Part shown: positions 23,621 through 31,755 of the stretch, piece by piece
How positions within the stretch are numbered: the stretch's first letter is position 1
Layout of the letters: each line of letters opens with the position of its first letter
DNA from: Bacteroidales bacterium
GTDB lineage: Bacteria; Bacteroidota; Bacteroidia; Bacteroidales; WCHB1-69
Assembly: GCA_031253655.1 (NCBI GenBank)
Contig: JAIRVY010000028.1
Span: 1-44,203 of the forward strand
Direction: 5' to 3'
Length of the DNA: 44,203 nucleotides
The notes under the pieces: model-generated
What the model saw: the letters and a program-made list of their open reading frames with translations, nothing else
Databases searched by the model: none
What the model was told of the DNA's origin: nothing
Translations under genes and position numbers: made by a program

Positions 23621-26056
23621 ATGAAAAGAACAGGAAATTACACTTTACATGTATCTTTTAATAATCCACCACACCTTTCGGGCGACGCTTCTTTTAAAAG
23701 GAGGGGAATTTCCTTTCTATTTTCTGCTCGTGATGAAACGCGGCGCGCCACGTCTCTACTTTTCTGCCTTCTGCTTTCTGTTTTCATGCCTTCTACTTTT
23801 TTTGCGCAAACGAAAGCCGACACCATTCACATTACCCATTACAATATAAATTTAGAGATTAAAGATTTTGTAAACCAAGAAATTAAAGGTAATACGGAGT
23901 TGGAAATTGAAGCTAAATTTGCACCATTGCAGAAAGTCTATCTACACTTGTATTCACTAATGGTTGATTCGATAATGAACGAGAATGTTAAAATTGAAGG
24001 TTATTCTCATACTCCTTCTCAATTAGAAATACCACTTCCCTTTACTGCGGTGGGCCAGAAACAGACTATTAGGATATATTATCAAGGGAAACCTACGGTA
24101 AATCTTGGTTGGGGAGGGTTCTTCTTCCAAAAAAACGTGGCATATAATATGGGGGTTGGGATGAGTACTTTTCCGCATTCGATAGGTAGAGTTTGGTACC
24201 CCTGTGTTGATGAATTTACAGATAAGTCCACCTATACATTTAATATTACTACCGAGGCCGATAAAAAGGCAATTTGCGGAGGAAAACTGACGGATTCAAT
24301 TCCGGTGGGTGATGGAATTCGTTGGACTTGGAAGTTAGATAATCCCATTCCGACCTATTTGGCTTCGGTAGCCGTTGGTGAATATAAATCATACACGGAT
24401 ACTTTTCACAGTATTAGTGGAAAAGAATTGCCCATTGAAATATATGCCAACTCGGCAACTATTGATAAAGTACCCGGTTCGTTTGCAAATCTCAAAACAT
24501 TTATTCGTACTTACGAAAAACGCTGGGGACCTTGTCGCTGGCAACGTGTTGGATATGTGGGGGTTCCATTTACCGACGGCGCTATGGAACATGCAAACAA
24601 CATTGCCTTGCCAAGCAGTTATATCACCGGAAATACTAATAATCAGCGTAATCAGGATATTATTGCGCACGAATTGGCACACTCATGGTTCGGGAATCTC
24701 CTTACCTGTAAAAATTCAACTGATATGTGGATTAACGAAGGATTCGCAAGATACGGTGAATATTTATGTTATGAAACATTAGACCCTACATTGCAAAAAT
24801 ATCAAACAGAAATAAAAAAACTGCATTTTGCTGTCTTGAAAAACGATAACGGTCAATATGCGCTAGATAATCTTCCCATAACCGAAACATATAATACCAC
24901 AATTGTTTACGACAAAGGCGGATTGATAGTCCATACCTTGAGAAACTATATGGGAGATGAACTGCATTTTTCTTCCATCAAACAATTGCTAGATGAAAAT
25001 AAATATTCTAATTTGAATTCTGAGCAATTTTTTGAGAAATTATCTCAAATTTCAGGTATTAATCTGCACGATTTCTACATGGGATGGGTACACCAAAAAG
25101 GTTTTCTCAACTTTAATATTGATTCTGTAAAACGCAAAGCAGAGAGAAACAATATTTATGAAATAGCTTGTAAGCAAAAATTGTATAAAGCAGATTATTT
25201 TGCGAATAGTAATAGAATTGAAGTAGAGTTTCTTTCCGCATCAGGAAGTAGGGTACTGAAAACCCTGCAATTTTCCGGAGAAAGTGCAAAAGTGGATGTT
25301 GAACTTCCTTTTGAACCTGTTTTCTGGGCAATTGACCCCAATGGCAAAATGAGTGATGCCTGTTTCGATTTTACACAGACCATTACCAAAATAGAAAACA
25401 TTAATTTTGCAAATGCAAAGTTTAGTGTCAAAGTTAATGAAGTATCAGATACATCGATACTTAGAATTGAGTATAATCCGGTTCCACCCACTGCGCTCAT
25501 AACCGATAAACCTAACATTTATAAAATTTCCGATAAACACTTTTGGAGAATTGGTTTTTATAAATATAATGAAATGCAAGCCCAATTTTCATTTACATAC
25601 AATAATAAAGTTGAAGAAGTAGAGTTGTTGCATGGATATTCTTATACAGATTTGGTGTTATTATACAGAAAAGACGCCTCATACAATTGGAAAACTATGC
25701 CTGCAACGGTTACTTCTCCAAATATTCAAACAGGATTAGGAACAATTGAAGTAGATTTTATTCTTCCGGGTGAGTATACATTGGGAATCGGCGAATATGT
25801 TGGTTTGAATGAATGGGGAAATAATATCCGCATTTATCCCAATCCAACCACAGGTCATTTGATAATTGACAATGGACAATTTACAATTATCAATGTGGAG
25901 GTTTTTGATATTTTTGAGAGACGACAATCTTCTAATCTTCAATTCATTTCATCTTCTCAACATCAAATCAACATTTCTCACTTGCCACCCGGAATCTATT
26001 TTGTGAAAATTCAAACTGAAATAGGAACGAAAATGCAGAAATTAATTAAGAATTAA
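23621..26056 (+). CDS. T9SS-secreted M1 family aminopeptidase
   Basis: This 811-residue zinc aminopeptidase has the M1 exopeptidase motif GAMEH (320-324) and the zinc site 'HELAHSW' (His350, His354) with the third ligand Glu373 in 'INEGFARY'. An N-terminal beta domain, the catalytic domain and a C-terminal region follow, then a T9SS sorting domain from YPNPT near 738. It should remove N-terminal residues from peptides outside the cell. The first 45 residues are odd: instead of a simple signal peptide they are translated REP-like and short-repeat DNA, and the hydrophobic core (LLFCLLLSVFMPSTFFAQ) only starts near residue 46. An internal start could restore a normal signal, but no suitable ATG was seen. 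Part of the sorting domain and the stop codon also lie in seven-base repeats. Confidence 0.92.
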   Translation: MKRTGNYTLHVSFNNPPHLSGDASFKRRGISFLFSARDETRRATSLLFCLLLSVFMPSTFFAQTKADTIHITHYNINLEIKDFVNQEIKGNTELEIEAKFAPLQKVYLHLYSLMVDSIMNENVKIEGYSHTPSQLEIPLPFTAVGQKQTIRIYYQGKPTVNLGWGGFFFQKNVAYNMGVGMSTFPHSIGRVWYPCVDEFTDKSTYTFNITTEADKKAICGGKLTDSIPVGDGIRWTWKLDNPIPTYLASVAVGEYKSYTDTFHSISGKELPIEIYANSATIDKVPGSFANLKTFIRTYEKRWGPCRWQRVGYVGVPFTDGAMEHANNIALPSSYITGNTNNQRNQDIIAHELAHSWFGNLLTCKNSTDMWINEGFARYGEYLCYETLDPTLQKYQTEIKKLHFAVLKNDNGQYALDNLPITETYNTTIVYDKGGLIVHTLRNYMGDELHFSSIKQLLDENKYSNLNSEQFFEKLSQISGINLHDFYMGWVHQKGFLNFNIDSVKRKAERNNIYEIACKQKLYKADYFANSNRIEVEFLSASGSRVLKTLQFSGESAKVDVELPFEPVFWAIDPNGKMSDACFDFTQTITKIENINFANAKFSVKVNEVSDTSILRIEYNPVPPTALITDKPNIYKISDKHFWRIGFYKYNEMQAQFSFTYNNKVEEVELLHGYSYTDLVLLYRKDASYNWKTMPATVTSPNIQTGLGTIEVDFILPGEYTLGIGEYVGLNEWGNNIRIYPNPTTGHLIIDNGQFTIINVEVFDIFERRQSSNLQFISSSQHQINISHLPPGIYFVKIQTEIGTKMQKLIKN
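23690..23796. repeat. Composite of three repeat types in the M1 aminopeptidase 5' end
   Basis: In order: a palindromic CTTTTAAAAG with a GGAGGGGAATT tail (23691-23710); a GC-rich stretch with palindrome GGCGCGCC running into CGTCTCTAC (23751-23759), the same arm found in argS; then 7-8-base pyrimidine units such as TTTTCTGC, CTTCTGC and TTTCTGT (23760-23796), the complement of the purine octamers at 12985. The whole is translated in frame. Confidence 0.65.
25865..25892 (+). repeat. 7-bp tandem repeat inside the T9SS sorting domain
   Basis: Four heptamers in register (ATTGACA, ATGGACA, ATTTACA, ATTATCA) encode the I-D-N-G-Q-F-T-I-I-N stretch of the sorting domain, between the YPNPT strand and 'VEVFDIFER'. 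Confidence 0.65.
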
Positions 26057-26078
26057 AAATTAGTAATAAGAGATTATA
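26044..26078 (+). repeat. 7-bp tandem repeat spanning the M1 stop and deoC start
   Basis: Heptamers AATTAAG, AATTAAA, AATTAGT, AATAAGA and GATTATA run without interruption from 26044 to the deoC ATG at 26078. The last three codons and the stop of the aminopeptidase gene are part of the repeat. Confidence 0.65.
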
Positions 26079-26899
26079 TGTTTCTCCCTTCATATTTATT
26101 TAGCAAAGAAGAAATTAAAGAGCGAATTGATGATATAAACAGTCGCCCGTTGGAAAGATTTACATCGGAAAAGGATGCAGTTCGGTTTACTTTGAGTTGT
26201 ATAGATTTAACAACATTAGAAGGAAGCGACACCCGCACAAAGATTGAGCTGCTGTGTAACAATGCTGTTCAATATCAAACAGCAGCTGTGTGTGTTTATC
26301 CCGTGTTTGTTAGTTATGCGAAACAATTGCTTAGGGATACAAATATTAAAGTGGCTTCTGTAGCAGGGGCTTTTCCGGCTGGGCAATCCCCCATAGAAAT
26401 TAAAATAGCAGAGGTGGAATATGCTGTGGAACAAGGTGCTGATGAAATTGATATGGTTATTTCAAGAGGCGTTTTTTTAGAAGGAAATTATAAAACAGTA
26501 TTTGATGAAATTATTGCTATTAAAAACTCTTGCAGGCACGCAAAATTGAAAGTTATTTTAGAAACTGGAGAGTTATTAGAACCGGATTTAATCTACAAAG
26601 CTTCTCTTTTAGCGATGTATGCCGGTACGGATTTTATTAAAACCTCTACGGGAAAAATTGCCACCAACGCAACTCCCGAAGCATTTTTAGTGATGTTAGA
26701 TGCTATATTTCAATTTTATAGTGATACAAAAACAATTGTTGGTATAAAACCGGCAGGAGGAATTGTAGATATTAACACGACAATAATTTATCTTAAATTA
26801 TTGTGTAATATATTGAATGATAATTGGTTAACAAATAAACATTTTCGTATTGGAGCCAGTAGATTAGCCACACATTTGTTTGATTTTATAAAAAAGTGA
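26078..26899 (+). CDS. deoC: Deoxyribose-phosphate aldolase
   Basis: DeoC splits 2-deoxyribose 5-phosphate into glyceraldehyde 3-phosphate and acetaldehyde in nucleoside breakdown. The 273-residue protein has 'CIDLTTLEG', 'VASVAGAFPAGQSP', 'GADEIDMVIS' (about 120-129), the Schiff-base Lys188 in 'TDFIKTSTGK' and the catalytic Lys224 in 'GIKPAGGI'. It is the long DeoC type. The start immediately follows a seven-base repeat that also contains the end of the upstream gene. It may share the upstream transcript; no promoter box was seen between them. Confidence 0.96.
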   Translation: MFLPSYLFSKEEIKERIDDINSRPLERFTSEKDAVRFTLSCIDLTTLEGSDTRTKIELLCNNAVQYQTAAVCVYPVFVSYAKQLLRDTNIKVASVAGAFPAGQSPIEIKIAEVEYAVEQGADEIDMVISRGVFLEGNYKTVFDEIIAIKNSCRHAKLKVILETGELLEPDLIYKASLLAMYAGTDFIKTSTGKIATNATPEAFLVMLDAIFQFYSDTKTIVGIKPAGGIVDINTTIIYLKLLCNILNDNWLTNKHFRIGASRLATHLFDFIKK

Positions 26900-26938
26900 A
26901 AAAAAACTGTTTGATAAATTGTAAATCAAATAAATGTA

Positions 26939-26946
26939 TATCTTTG
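26939..26946 (+). promoter_or_regulatory. Predicted -7 box for the HU gene
   Basis: TATCTTTG matches TAnnTTTG, with a TTG at 26919-26921 17 bases upstream. The leader to the ATG at 27016 is about 63 bases, relatively long, and AT-rich without a visible hairpin. Confidence 0.5.
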
Positions 26947-27015
26947 CCGCCGTTTCAAAAATAACAAAAAAATATTATTTATATATCATTGTTTAACCTA
27001 TAAAAAATTAAAGTC

Positions 27016-27297
27016 ATGACAAAAGCTGAAATCGTTTCCGAAATTTCAAACAAAACAGGTCTTGAAAAACAAGCTGTTCAAACCATTGTTGAAACATTTA
27101 TGACCTCAGTAAAGGGTTCATTAGCAAAGAATGAAAACGTTTACTTAAGAGGTTTTGGTAGTTTCATCGTAAAACAGAGAGCACAAAAAACTGCTCGTAA
27201 CATCTCTAAAAAAACCACTCTTATCATTCCGGCGCATAAAATACCTGCAATCAAACCTTGCAAAACTTTTGTGAACGCTGTTAAAAAAATGAAATAA
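27016..27297 (+). CDS. HU/IHF-family DNA-binding protein
   Basis: This 93-residue histone-like protein has the family's N-terminal helices ('MTKAEIVSEISNKTGLEKQAVQTIVETFM') and the beta-arm region 'ENVYLRGFGSFIVKQRAQKTARNISKKT'. It ends with 'PAIKPCKTFVNAVKKM', close to the usual 'P.FKPGK.L...V' sequence. It bends and compacts DNA as a dimer. In many Bacteroidota an HU gene precedes an RNase G gene, as here. Confidence 0.95.
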   Translation: MTKAEIVSEISNKTGLEKQAVQTIVETFMTSVKGSLAKNENVYLRGFGSFIVKQRAQKTARNISKKTTLIIPAHKIPAIKPCKTFVNAVKKMK

Positions 27298-27317
27298 TCT
27301 ACTAAAACAAAACTATT

Positions 27318-27407
27318 ATGCCAAGTGGTAAAAAGAGAAAAAGACACAAGATGTCGACTCATAAGAGGAAAAAAAGACTAAGAAAAAACAGACATAAGAA
27401 GAAATAG
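27318..27407 (+). CDS. 29-residue basic protein, AURKAIP1/COX24-like (bS22/mS38-type)
   Basis: The small frame encodes a product starting MPSGKKRKRHKMSTHKRKKR and ending in Lys-Lys-Lys, with over half the residues Lys, Arg or His. Near-identical peptides are encoded in many Bacteroidota and are annotated as AURKAIP1/COX24-domain proteins. That domain is found in the mitochondrial small-subunit protein mS38, so a ribosome-associated role is likely but inferred. It lies 20 bases after the HU gene and is closed by a strong hairpin, so the two form one transcript. Confidence 0.85.
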   Translation: MPSGKKRKRHKMSTHKRKKRLRKNRHKKK

Positions 27408-27430
27408 TGTTTTTCTTTAAGCCAATTCAT

Positions 27431-27477
27431 GAAAACTAAATATGGTGCAAAACACGGTATTTAGTTTTCTTTTTTTA
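27431..27477 (+). terminator. Strong intrinsic terminator or leader hairpin before rng
   Basis: GAAAACTAAATA (27431-27442) and TATTTAGTTTTC (27458-27469) form a perfect 12-bp stem with a 15-base loop, directly followed by a T-run to 27476. It ends only 6 bases before the rng ATG at 27483. It could terminate the HU-small-protein transcript, act as an attenuator for rng, or both. Confidence 0.8.
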
Positions 27478-27482
27478 AAGAG

Positions 27483-29060
27483 ATGAGTACAGAAGAAACT
27501 CCCATAACATCCAAAGAATTAGTAATCACTTCCAGAGAAACGGAAGTGCAGATTGCACTTTTGGAGGACAAGAAGTTAACTGAAATTCACCGCGAAAAAA
27601 AAAGCGATGAATGTGTAGTAGGCGATATCTTTTTTGGAAAGGTTAAAAAAATTATGCCCGGCCTCAATGCCGCTTTTGTCAACATTGGAGATGGAAAAGA
27701 TGCTTTTCTCCATTATCTGGATTTGGGATTGTATGCCCGCTCACTCAATGATTTTGTAAATCAGGCTATTAGTAACAATAAGAAAAGTATTGCCAACGCA
27801 AAACTACAACCCGAAATAGAGAAAATAGGCAAAATTGGCGATATTATTCAACCGGGACAAACTATATTGGTTCAAATTGCCAAAGAACCAATATCTACGA
27901 AAGGTGCGCGCCTTACATCCGAAGTATCATTAGCCGGAAGGTATTTGGTTTTGGTTCCTTTTATGGATAAAATAAGTGTTTCACAAAAAATTAAAAATAG
28001 CGAAGAGAGAAACCGGCTCAAAAAAATTATTCAATCTATTAAACCCAAACGCTTTGGAATTATCATCAGAACTGTAGCTCGAGGAAAAAACATAGATGAA
28101 TTATCAACAGATTTAGAACTGTTGGTAGAAAAATGGAAATCGTTAGTTTCCAAACTCCCACAAACCAATGCACCTGAAAAAATTGCTTCCGAAGAAGATA
28201 AAATTACTTCAGTCATAAGAGATATAGTGGACCTCTCTTTTGAGGCTATTCATGTGGATGATAAAGAGTTATTTCAAGAAATAAAATCTTATTTGACTAC
28301 TCATATCCCTGAAAAAAAAGGGATAATAAAATTTTACAAAGGGAATAAACCCCTCTTTGAAGAGATGAATATTGCCCTACAAATCAAAAGTTCATTCGGA
28401 AGGGTAGTTATTTTGAAACATGGGGTCTATCTTGTAGTTGAACATACTGAGGCTATGCATGTTATTGATGTGAACAGCGGTAACAGACACAGAATTGGTA
28501 CTTCCGAAGAGATTGCTTTGAAAGTGAATTTGGAAGCAGCAATTGAAATTGCCCGCCTCATCCGACTCAGGGATATGGGCGGAATTATTACCATTGATTT
28601 CATTGACCTTCATAAATCGGCAAATAAAACCTTGCTAACAAGAACTTTGCAGGATTTGATGAAAAACGACAAAGCCAAACATACCATTTTGCCGATAAAC
28701 AGGTTTGGCATCATTCAAATAACGCGACAAAGAGTAAGGGCAACTACCATCATCGAAACCTCCGAACAGTGCCCCACATGTAGTGGTACCGGAAAAATAA
28801 AGTCAACTCTTCTTCTTCAAGAAGATATCGAAAATAGCATTGACTATTTGATTGAAAAGCAACATGAAAAAGGTTTCTATTTGGCAGTGCATTCATTTGT
28901 TCGCGCCTATCTTACAAAAGGCTTATTTTCAGTTCAGTGGCGATGGTTTCGCCGTTTTCACAGAATTATCAAGATTGCTGAGAAATCAAATCTTTCGATA
29001 AACGAATTCAAATTCTATAACAGAAATCACGATGAAATAATTTTCAAACATGGAGAATGA
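27483..29060 (+). CDS. rng: Ribonuclease G/E
   Basis: This 525-residue endoribonuclease of the RNase E/G family acts in rRNA maturation and mRNA decay. It has an S1 domain ('VGDIFFGKVKKIMPGLNAAFVNIGDGKDAFLHY', about 46-78), the DNase I-like catalytic part with Mg-binding Asp329 ('HVIDVNSG') and Asp372 ('ITIDFIDL'), the Zn-link Cys430 and Cys433 in 'CPTCSGTG', and a short C-terminal region. There is no long RNase E-type scaffold. The RNase H-like insertion appears normal. The ATG is almost touching a perfect hairpin, so translation or transcription control there is plausible. Confidence 0.95.
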   Translation: MSTEETPITSKELVITSRETEVQIALLEDKKLTEIHREKKSDECVVGDIFFGKVKKIMPGLNAAFVNIGDGKDAFLHYLDLGLYARSLNDFVNQAISNNKKSIANAKLQPEIEKIGKIGDIIQPGQTILVQIAKEPISTKGARLTSEVSLAGRYLVLVPFMDKISVSQKIKNSEERNRLKKIIQSIKPKRFGIIIRTVARGKNIDELSTDLELLVEKWKSLVSKLPQTNAPEKIASEEDKITSVIRDIVDLSFEAIHVDDKELFQEIKSYLTTHIPEKKGIIKFYKGNKPLFEEMNIALQIKSSFGRVVILKHGVYLVVEHTEAMHVIDVNSGNRHRIGTSEEIALKVNLEAAIEIARLIRLRDMGGIITIDFIDLHKSANKTLLTRTLQDLMKNDKAKHTILPINRFGIIQITRQRVRATTIIETSEQCPTCSGTGKIKSTLLLQEDIENSIDYLIEKQHEKGFYLAVHSFVRAYLTKGLFSVQWRWFRRFHRIIKIAEKSNLSINEFKFYNRNHDEIIFKHGE

Positions 29061-29274
29061 GATTTGAGAATACAGTAAAGTAAAGCAGGAATACGGACTT
29101 ACTTTATAGAAAAAAAATCTATCCTACCTCCACTGCGGAAAAGATTACTATTGTAATATTTTTTCTAACGCTACGCATTAGAATTTAAGGCACAAATTTT
29201 GCGAGTATTCTCTTTTGCCTTTTTTTTCTATTTTCGCATCCCGAAATATTATTAACAAAATAAATATAATCATT

Positions 29275-30318
29275 ATGCAAAGAAAAGGAAACAAATACGG
29301 TACGCACCGTGTAATTGAACCGAAGGGCGTTTTGCCACAACCGGCTAATAAAATAGACAATAATATGGATGAAATTTGGGATAATGAAATCCTGATTGAC
29401 GTTCAAACGCTTAATGTGGACTCTGCATCTTTTACCGATATTAAAATCCGCGCCGGTGGAGACCACGAGAAAATAAAAGAGATTATGTTCGACATCGTGG
29501 AAAAACAGGGAAAACACCGCAATCCGTGGACAGGATCAGGTGGAATGCTACTGGGTACCGTTGAAAAAATTGGAGATTCTCTTAAAGGTAAAATTAATCT
29601 CCACGAGGGAGACAAAATTGCTACTTTGGTTTCATTATCACTTACTCCACTCCGTATTGACAGAATTAAAGAAATACGCGAAGAGATTGATCAGGTGGAT
29701 ATTGACGGAAAAGCGATTCTGTTTGAAAGCGGTATCTATGCTAAAATACCGAATGATATGCCGGAAACATTGGCTCTTTCGGCATTAGATGTAGCCGGTG
29801 CTCCTGCCCAAACAGCAAAACTTTGCAAACCAGGTGATATTGTGCTTATTATCGGTGCAGGAGGAAAATCAGGAATGTTGTGCTGCTACGAAGCTAAGAA
29901 AAGAGTAGGAATTACCGGAAAAGTTATTGGAATGTGCCACAGTCAAAAATCAACAGAAAGACTGCAAAAACTGGGCTTTTGCGATGTAGTATTCTCTGGT
30001 AACGCCCACGACCCTGTGGGTATGATGGAGAAAATAAGCGAACTCACTAAAGGAGAATTGGCAGATGTTACTATTAACAATGTAAACGTGCCCGATACAG
30101 AGATGACGACTATCTTATGTACCAAAGATACGGGAATAGTGTATTTCTTCTCTATGGCAACAAGTTTCACTAAAGCAGCGCTTGGCGCAGAAGGAGTGGG
30201 TAGCGATGTTACTATGATTGTTGGAAATGGCTATACCAAAGGACACGCGGAAATTACTCTACAGCTCCTCCGCGAAAGTAAAGAACTACGTGATGTTTTT
30301 ACAGAACTATACGCATAA
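29275..30318 (+). CDS. kdd: L-erythro-3,5-diaminohexanoate dehydrogenase
   Basis: Kdd oxidatively deaminates 3,5-diaminohexanoate to 5-amino-3-oxohexanoate with NAD+, a step of anaerobic lysine fermentation to acetate and butyrate. The ATG at 29275 gives 347 residues starting 'MQRKGNKYGTHRVIEPKGVLPQPA', the conserved opening of Kdd. 'ILIDVQTLNVDSASF', 'HRNPWTGSGGMLLGTV' and the Rossmann loop 'VLIIGAGGKSGM' are also characteristic. The frame is open 60 bases upstream but that section is promoter-like. Other lysine-pathway genes (kamA, kamDE, kce, kal) are not in the window. Its neighbours are rng and V-ATPase subunit B. Confidence 0.93.
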   Translation: MQRKGNKYGTHRVIEPKGVLPQPANKIDNNMDEIWDNEILIDVQTLNVDSASFTDIKIRAGGDHEKIKEIMFDIVEKQGKHRNPWTGSGGMLLGTVEKIGDSLKGKINLHEGDKIATLVSLSLTPLRIDRIKEIREEIDQVDIDGKAILFESGIYAKIPNDMPETLALSALDVAGAPAQTAKLCKPGDIVLIIGAGGKSGMLCCYEAKKRVGITGKVIGMCHSQKSTERLQKLGFCDVVFSGNAHDPVGMMEKISELTKGELADVTINNVNVPDTEMTTILCTKDTGIVYFFSMATSFTKAALGAEGVGSDVTMIVGNGYTKGHAEITLQLLRESKELRDVFTELYA

Positions 30319-30319
30319 T

Positions 30320-30427
30320 TATAGTGATTAGTGAATAGTGATTTGCATATTAAACTTTTATACTTCTTAACTATTATGATTATTAAACCATCGAACTTTT
30401 AAACCATAAAACTTTTAAACTCTTTTT
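30320..30427 (+). repeat. 7-bp then 8-bp tandem repeats between kdd and V-ATPase subunit B
   Basis: Two bases after the kdd stop come heptamers TATAGTG, ATTAGTG, AATAGTG. From 30382 there are five octamers: ATTAAACC, ATCGAACT, TTTAAACC, ATAAAACT, TTTAAACT. They stop 6 bases before the B-subunit ATG. The switch from a 7- to an 8-base period mirrors the gap at 1433-1568. Confidence 0.7.
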
Positions 30428-31744
30428 ATGACAAAAGCATTTCAGAAAATTTACACCAAGATTACTAAAATTACAAAAGCTACTTGCTCTTTGAAAGCAG
30501 ATGATGTTTCTAATGAAGAGCTTGCCTTCATAGACGGGCGTGCTGCCCAAGTAGTAAAAATTAGCGGAGATGAAATAACTTTGCAAATTTTTGGAGGTAC
30601 CGAAGGGATTCCCACCAATGCAGAAGTGGTTTTTATGGGGAAAGCCCCTACGCTAAAGGTGGGAGAGCAATTGGTAGGTAGATTTTTTAATGCTTACGGA
30701 AAACCTATTGACGGAAGACCACAGCCCGAAGGAAAAGAGGTGGAAATTGGAGGCTCATCGGTAAACCCTGTGCGCAGAAAACAACCCTCAGAACTGTTGG
30801 CAACCGGAATACCCGGAATTGACCTCAATAATACATTAGTTACCGGACAAAAAATACCGTTTTTTACTGATCCCGACCAGCCTTTCAACGAAGTAATGGC
30901 TTCTGTTGCCCTGCACGCAAAGTCGGATAAAATCATCCTGGGTGGAATGGGGATGACCAACGATGACTACCTGTACTACAAAAATACATTCAGCAACGCC
31001 GGCGTTCTAAACCATATCATCTCATTCATTAACACTACCGAAGACCCGTCGGTAGAGAGATTACTGATTCCAGATATGGCACTCACGGCTGCTGAGTATT
31101 TCGCGGTAGAGAAAAAGGAAAAAGTGTTGGTGCTTTTATCCGATATGACCAACTATGCCGATGCGCTGGCCATCGTATCCAATCGTATGGATCAAATTCC
31201 TTCAAAAGATTCTATGCCGGGGTCATTGTATTCCGACCTTGCCAAAATTTACGAAAAAGCTGTGCAATTTCCTGATGGTGGGTCAGTTACTATTATTGCA
31301 GTTACTACATTATCCGGCGGAGATATTACGCACGCCATTCCCGATAACACAGGTTATATTACCGAAGGACAACTCTACCTGCGCCGAGACTCCGATACAG
31401 GAAAAGTTATTATTGACCCATTTCGCTCTTTATCGCGTTTGAAACAGTTGGTAATTGGAAAGAAAACCCGCGAAGACCATCCCCAAGTGATGAATGCTGC
31501 CATACGACTTTATGCAGATGCAGCCAACGCACGAACAAAAAGGGAAAACGGATTCGACCTTACCGACTATGACATCAGAACGCTATCTTTTGCAAAAGAT
31601 TATACCAAAGAATTGCTGGCAATTGATATAAGTTTGGATACCACTGAAATGTTAGAAGCAGTGTGGAAACTCTTTGCAAAGTACTTCTCCCCCGAAGAAG
31701 TAAATATAAAAACCGCATTGGTTGAAAAATACTGGAAAAATTAA
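30428..31744 (+). CDS. V-type ATPase subunit B
   Basis: This 438-residue non-catalytic nucleotide-binding subunit forms the A3B3 head of V/A-type ATPases. It lacks a P-loop Lys-Thr motif, having 'TGQKIPFFTDPDQPFNEV' instead, as B subunits do, and contains 'FFNAYGKPIDGRPQP', 'GIPGIDLNNTLVTGQ', 'NTTEDPSVERLLIPDMALTAAEYFA' and 'VLVLLSDMTNYADAL'. The next three genes encode D, I and K. Subunits E and A and the DUF2764-type protein that normally precede B in Bacteroidota are not found upstream; kdd is there instead. The stop lies in an octamer repeat. Confidence 0.96.
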   Translation: MTKAFQKIYTKITKITKATCSLKADDVSNEELAFIDGRAAQVVKISGDEITLQIFGGTEGIPTNAEVVFMGKAPTLKVGEQLVGRFFNAYGKPIDGRPQPEGKEVEIGGSSVNPVRRKQPSELLATGIPGIDLNNTLVTGQKIPFFTDPDQPFNEVMASVALHAKSDKIILGGMGMTNDDYLYYKNTFSNAGVLNHIISFINTTEDPSVERLLIPDMALTAAEYFAVEKKEKVLVLLSDMTNYADALAIVSNRMDQIPSKDSMPGSLYSDLAKIYEKAVQFPDGGSVTIIAVTTLSGGDITHAIPDNTGYITEGQLYLRRDSDTGKVIIDPFRSLSRLKQLVIGKKTREDHPQVMNAAIRLYADAANARTKRENGFDLTDYDIRTLSFAKDYTKELLAIDISLDTTEMLEAVWKLFAKYFSPEEVNIKTALVEKYWKN

Positions 31745-31753
31745 GAAATTACG
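31738..31753 (+). repeat. 8-bp direct repeat at the B-D junction
   Basis: AAATTAAG and AAATTACG follow each other across the B stop codon, continuing into AAATGG at the D start. It has the same style as the repeat at the M1-deoC junction (AATTAAG units). Confidence 0.4.
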
Positions 31754-31755
31754 AA

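Noticed and set aside
29062-29120. Terminator after rng
   Set aside because: A bulged TAAAGTAAAG/CTTACTTTA stem exists but is followed by an A-run on the coding strand, not a T-run. The 214-base gap before kdd shows nothing else clear.
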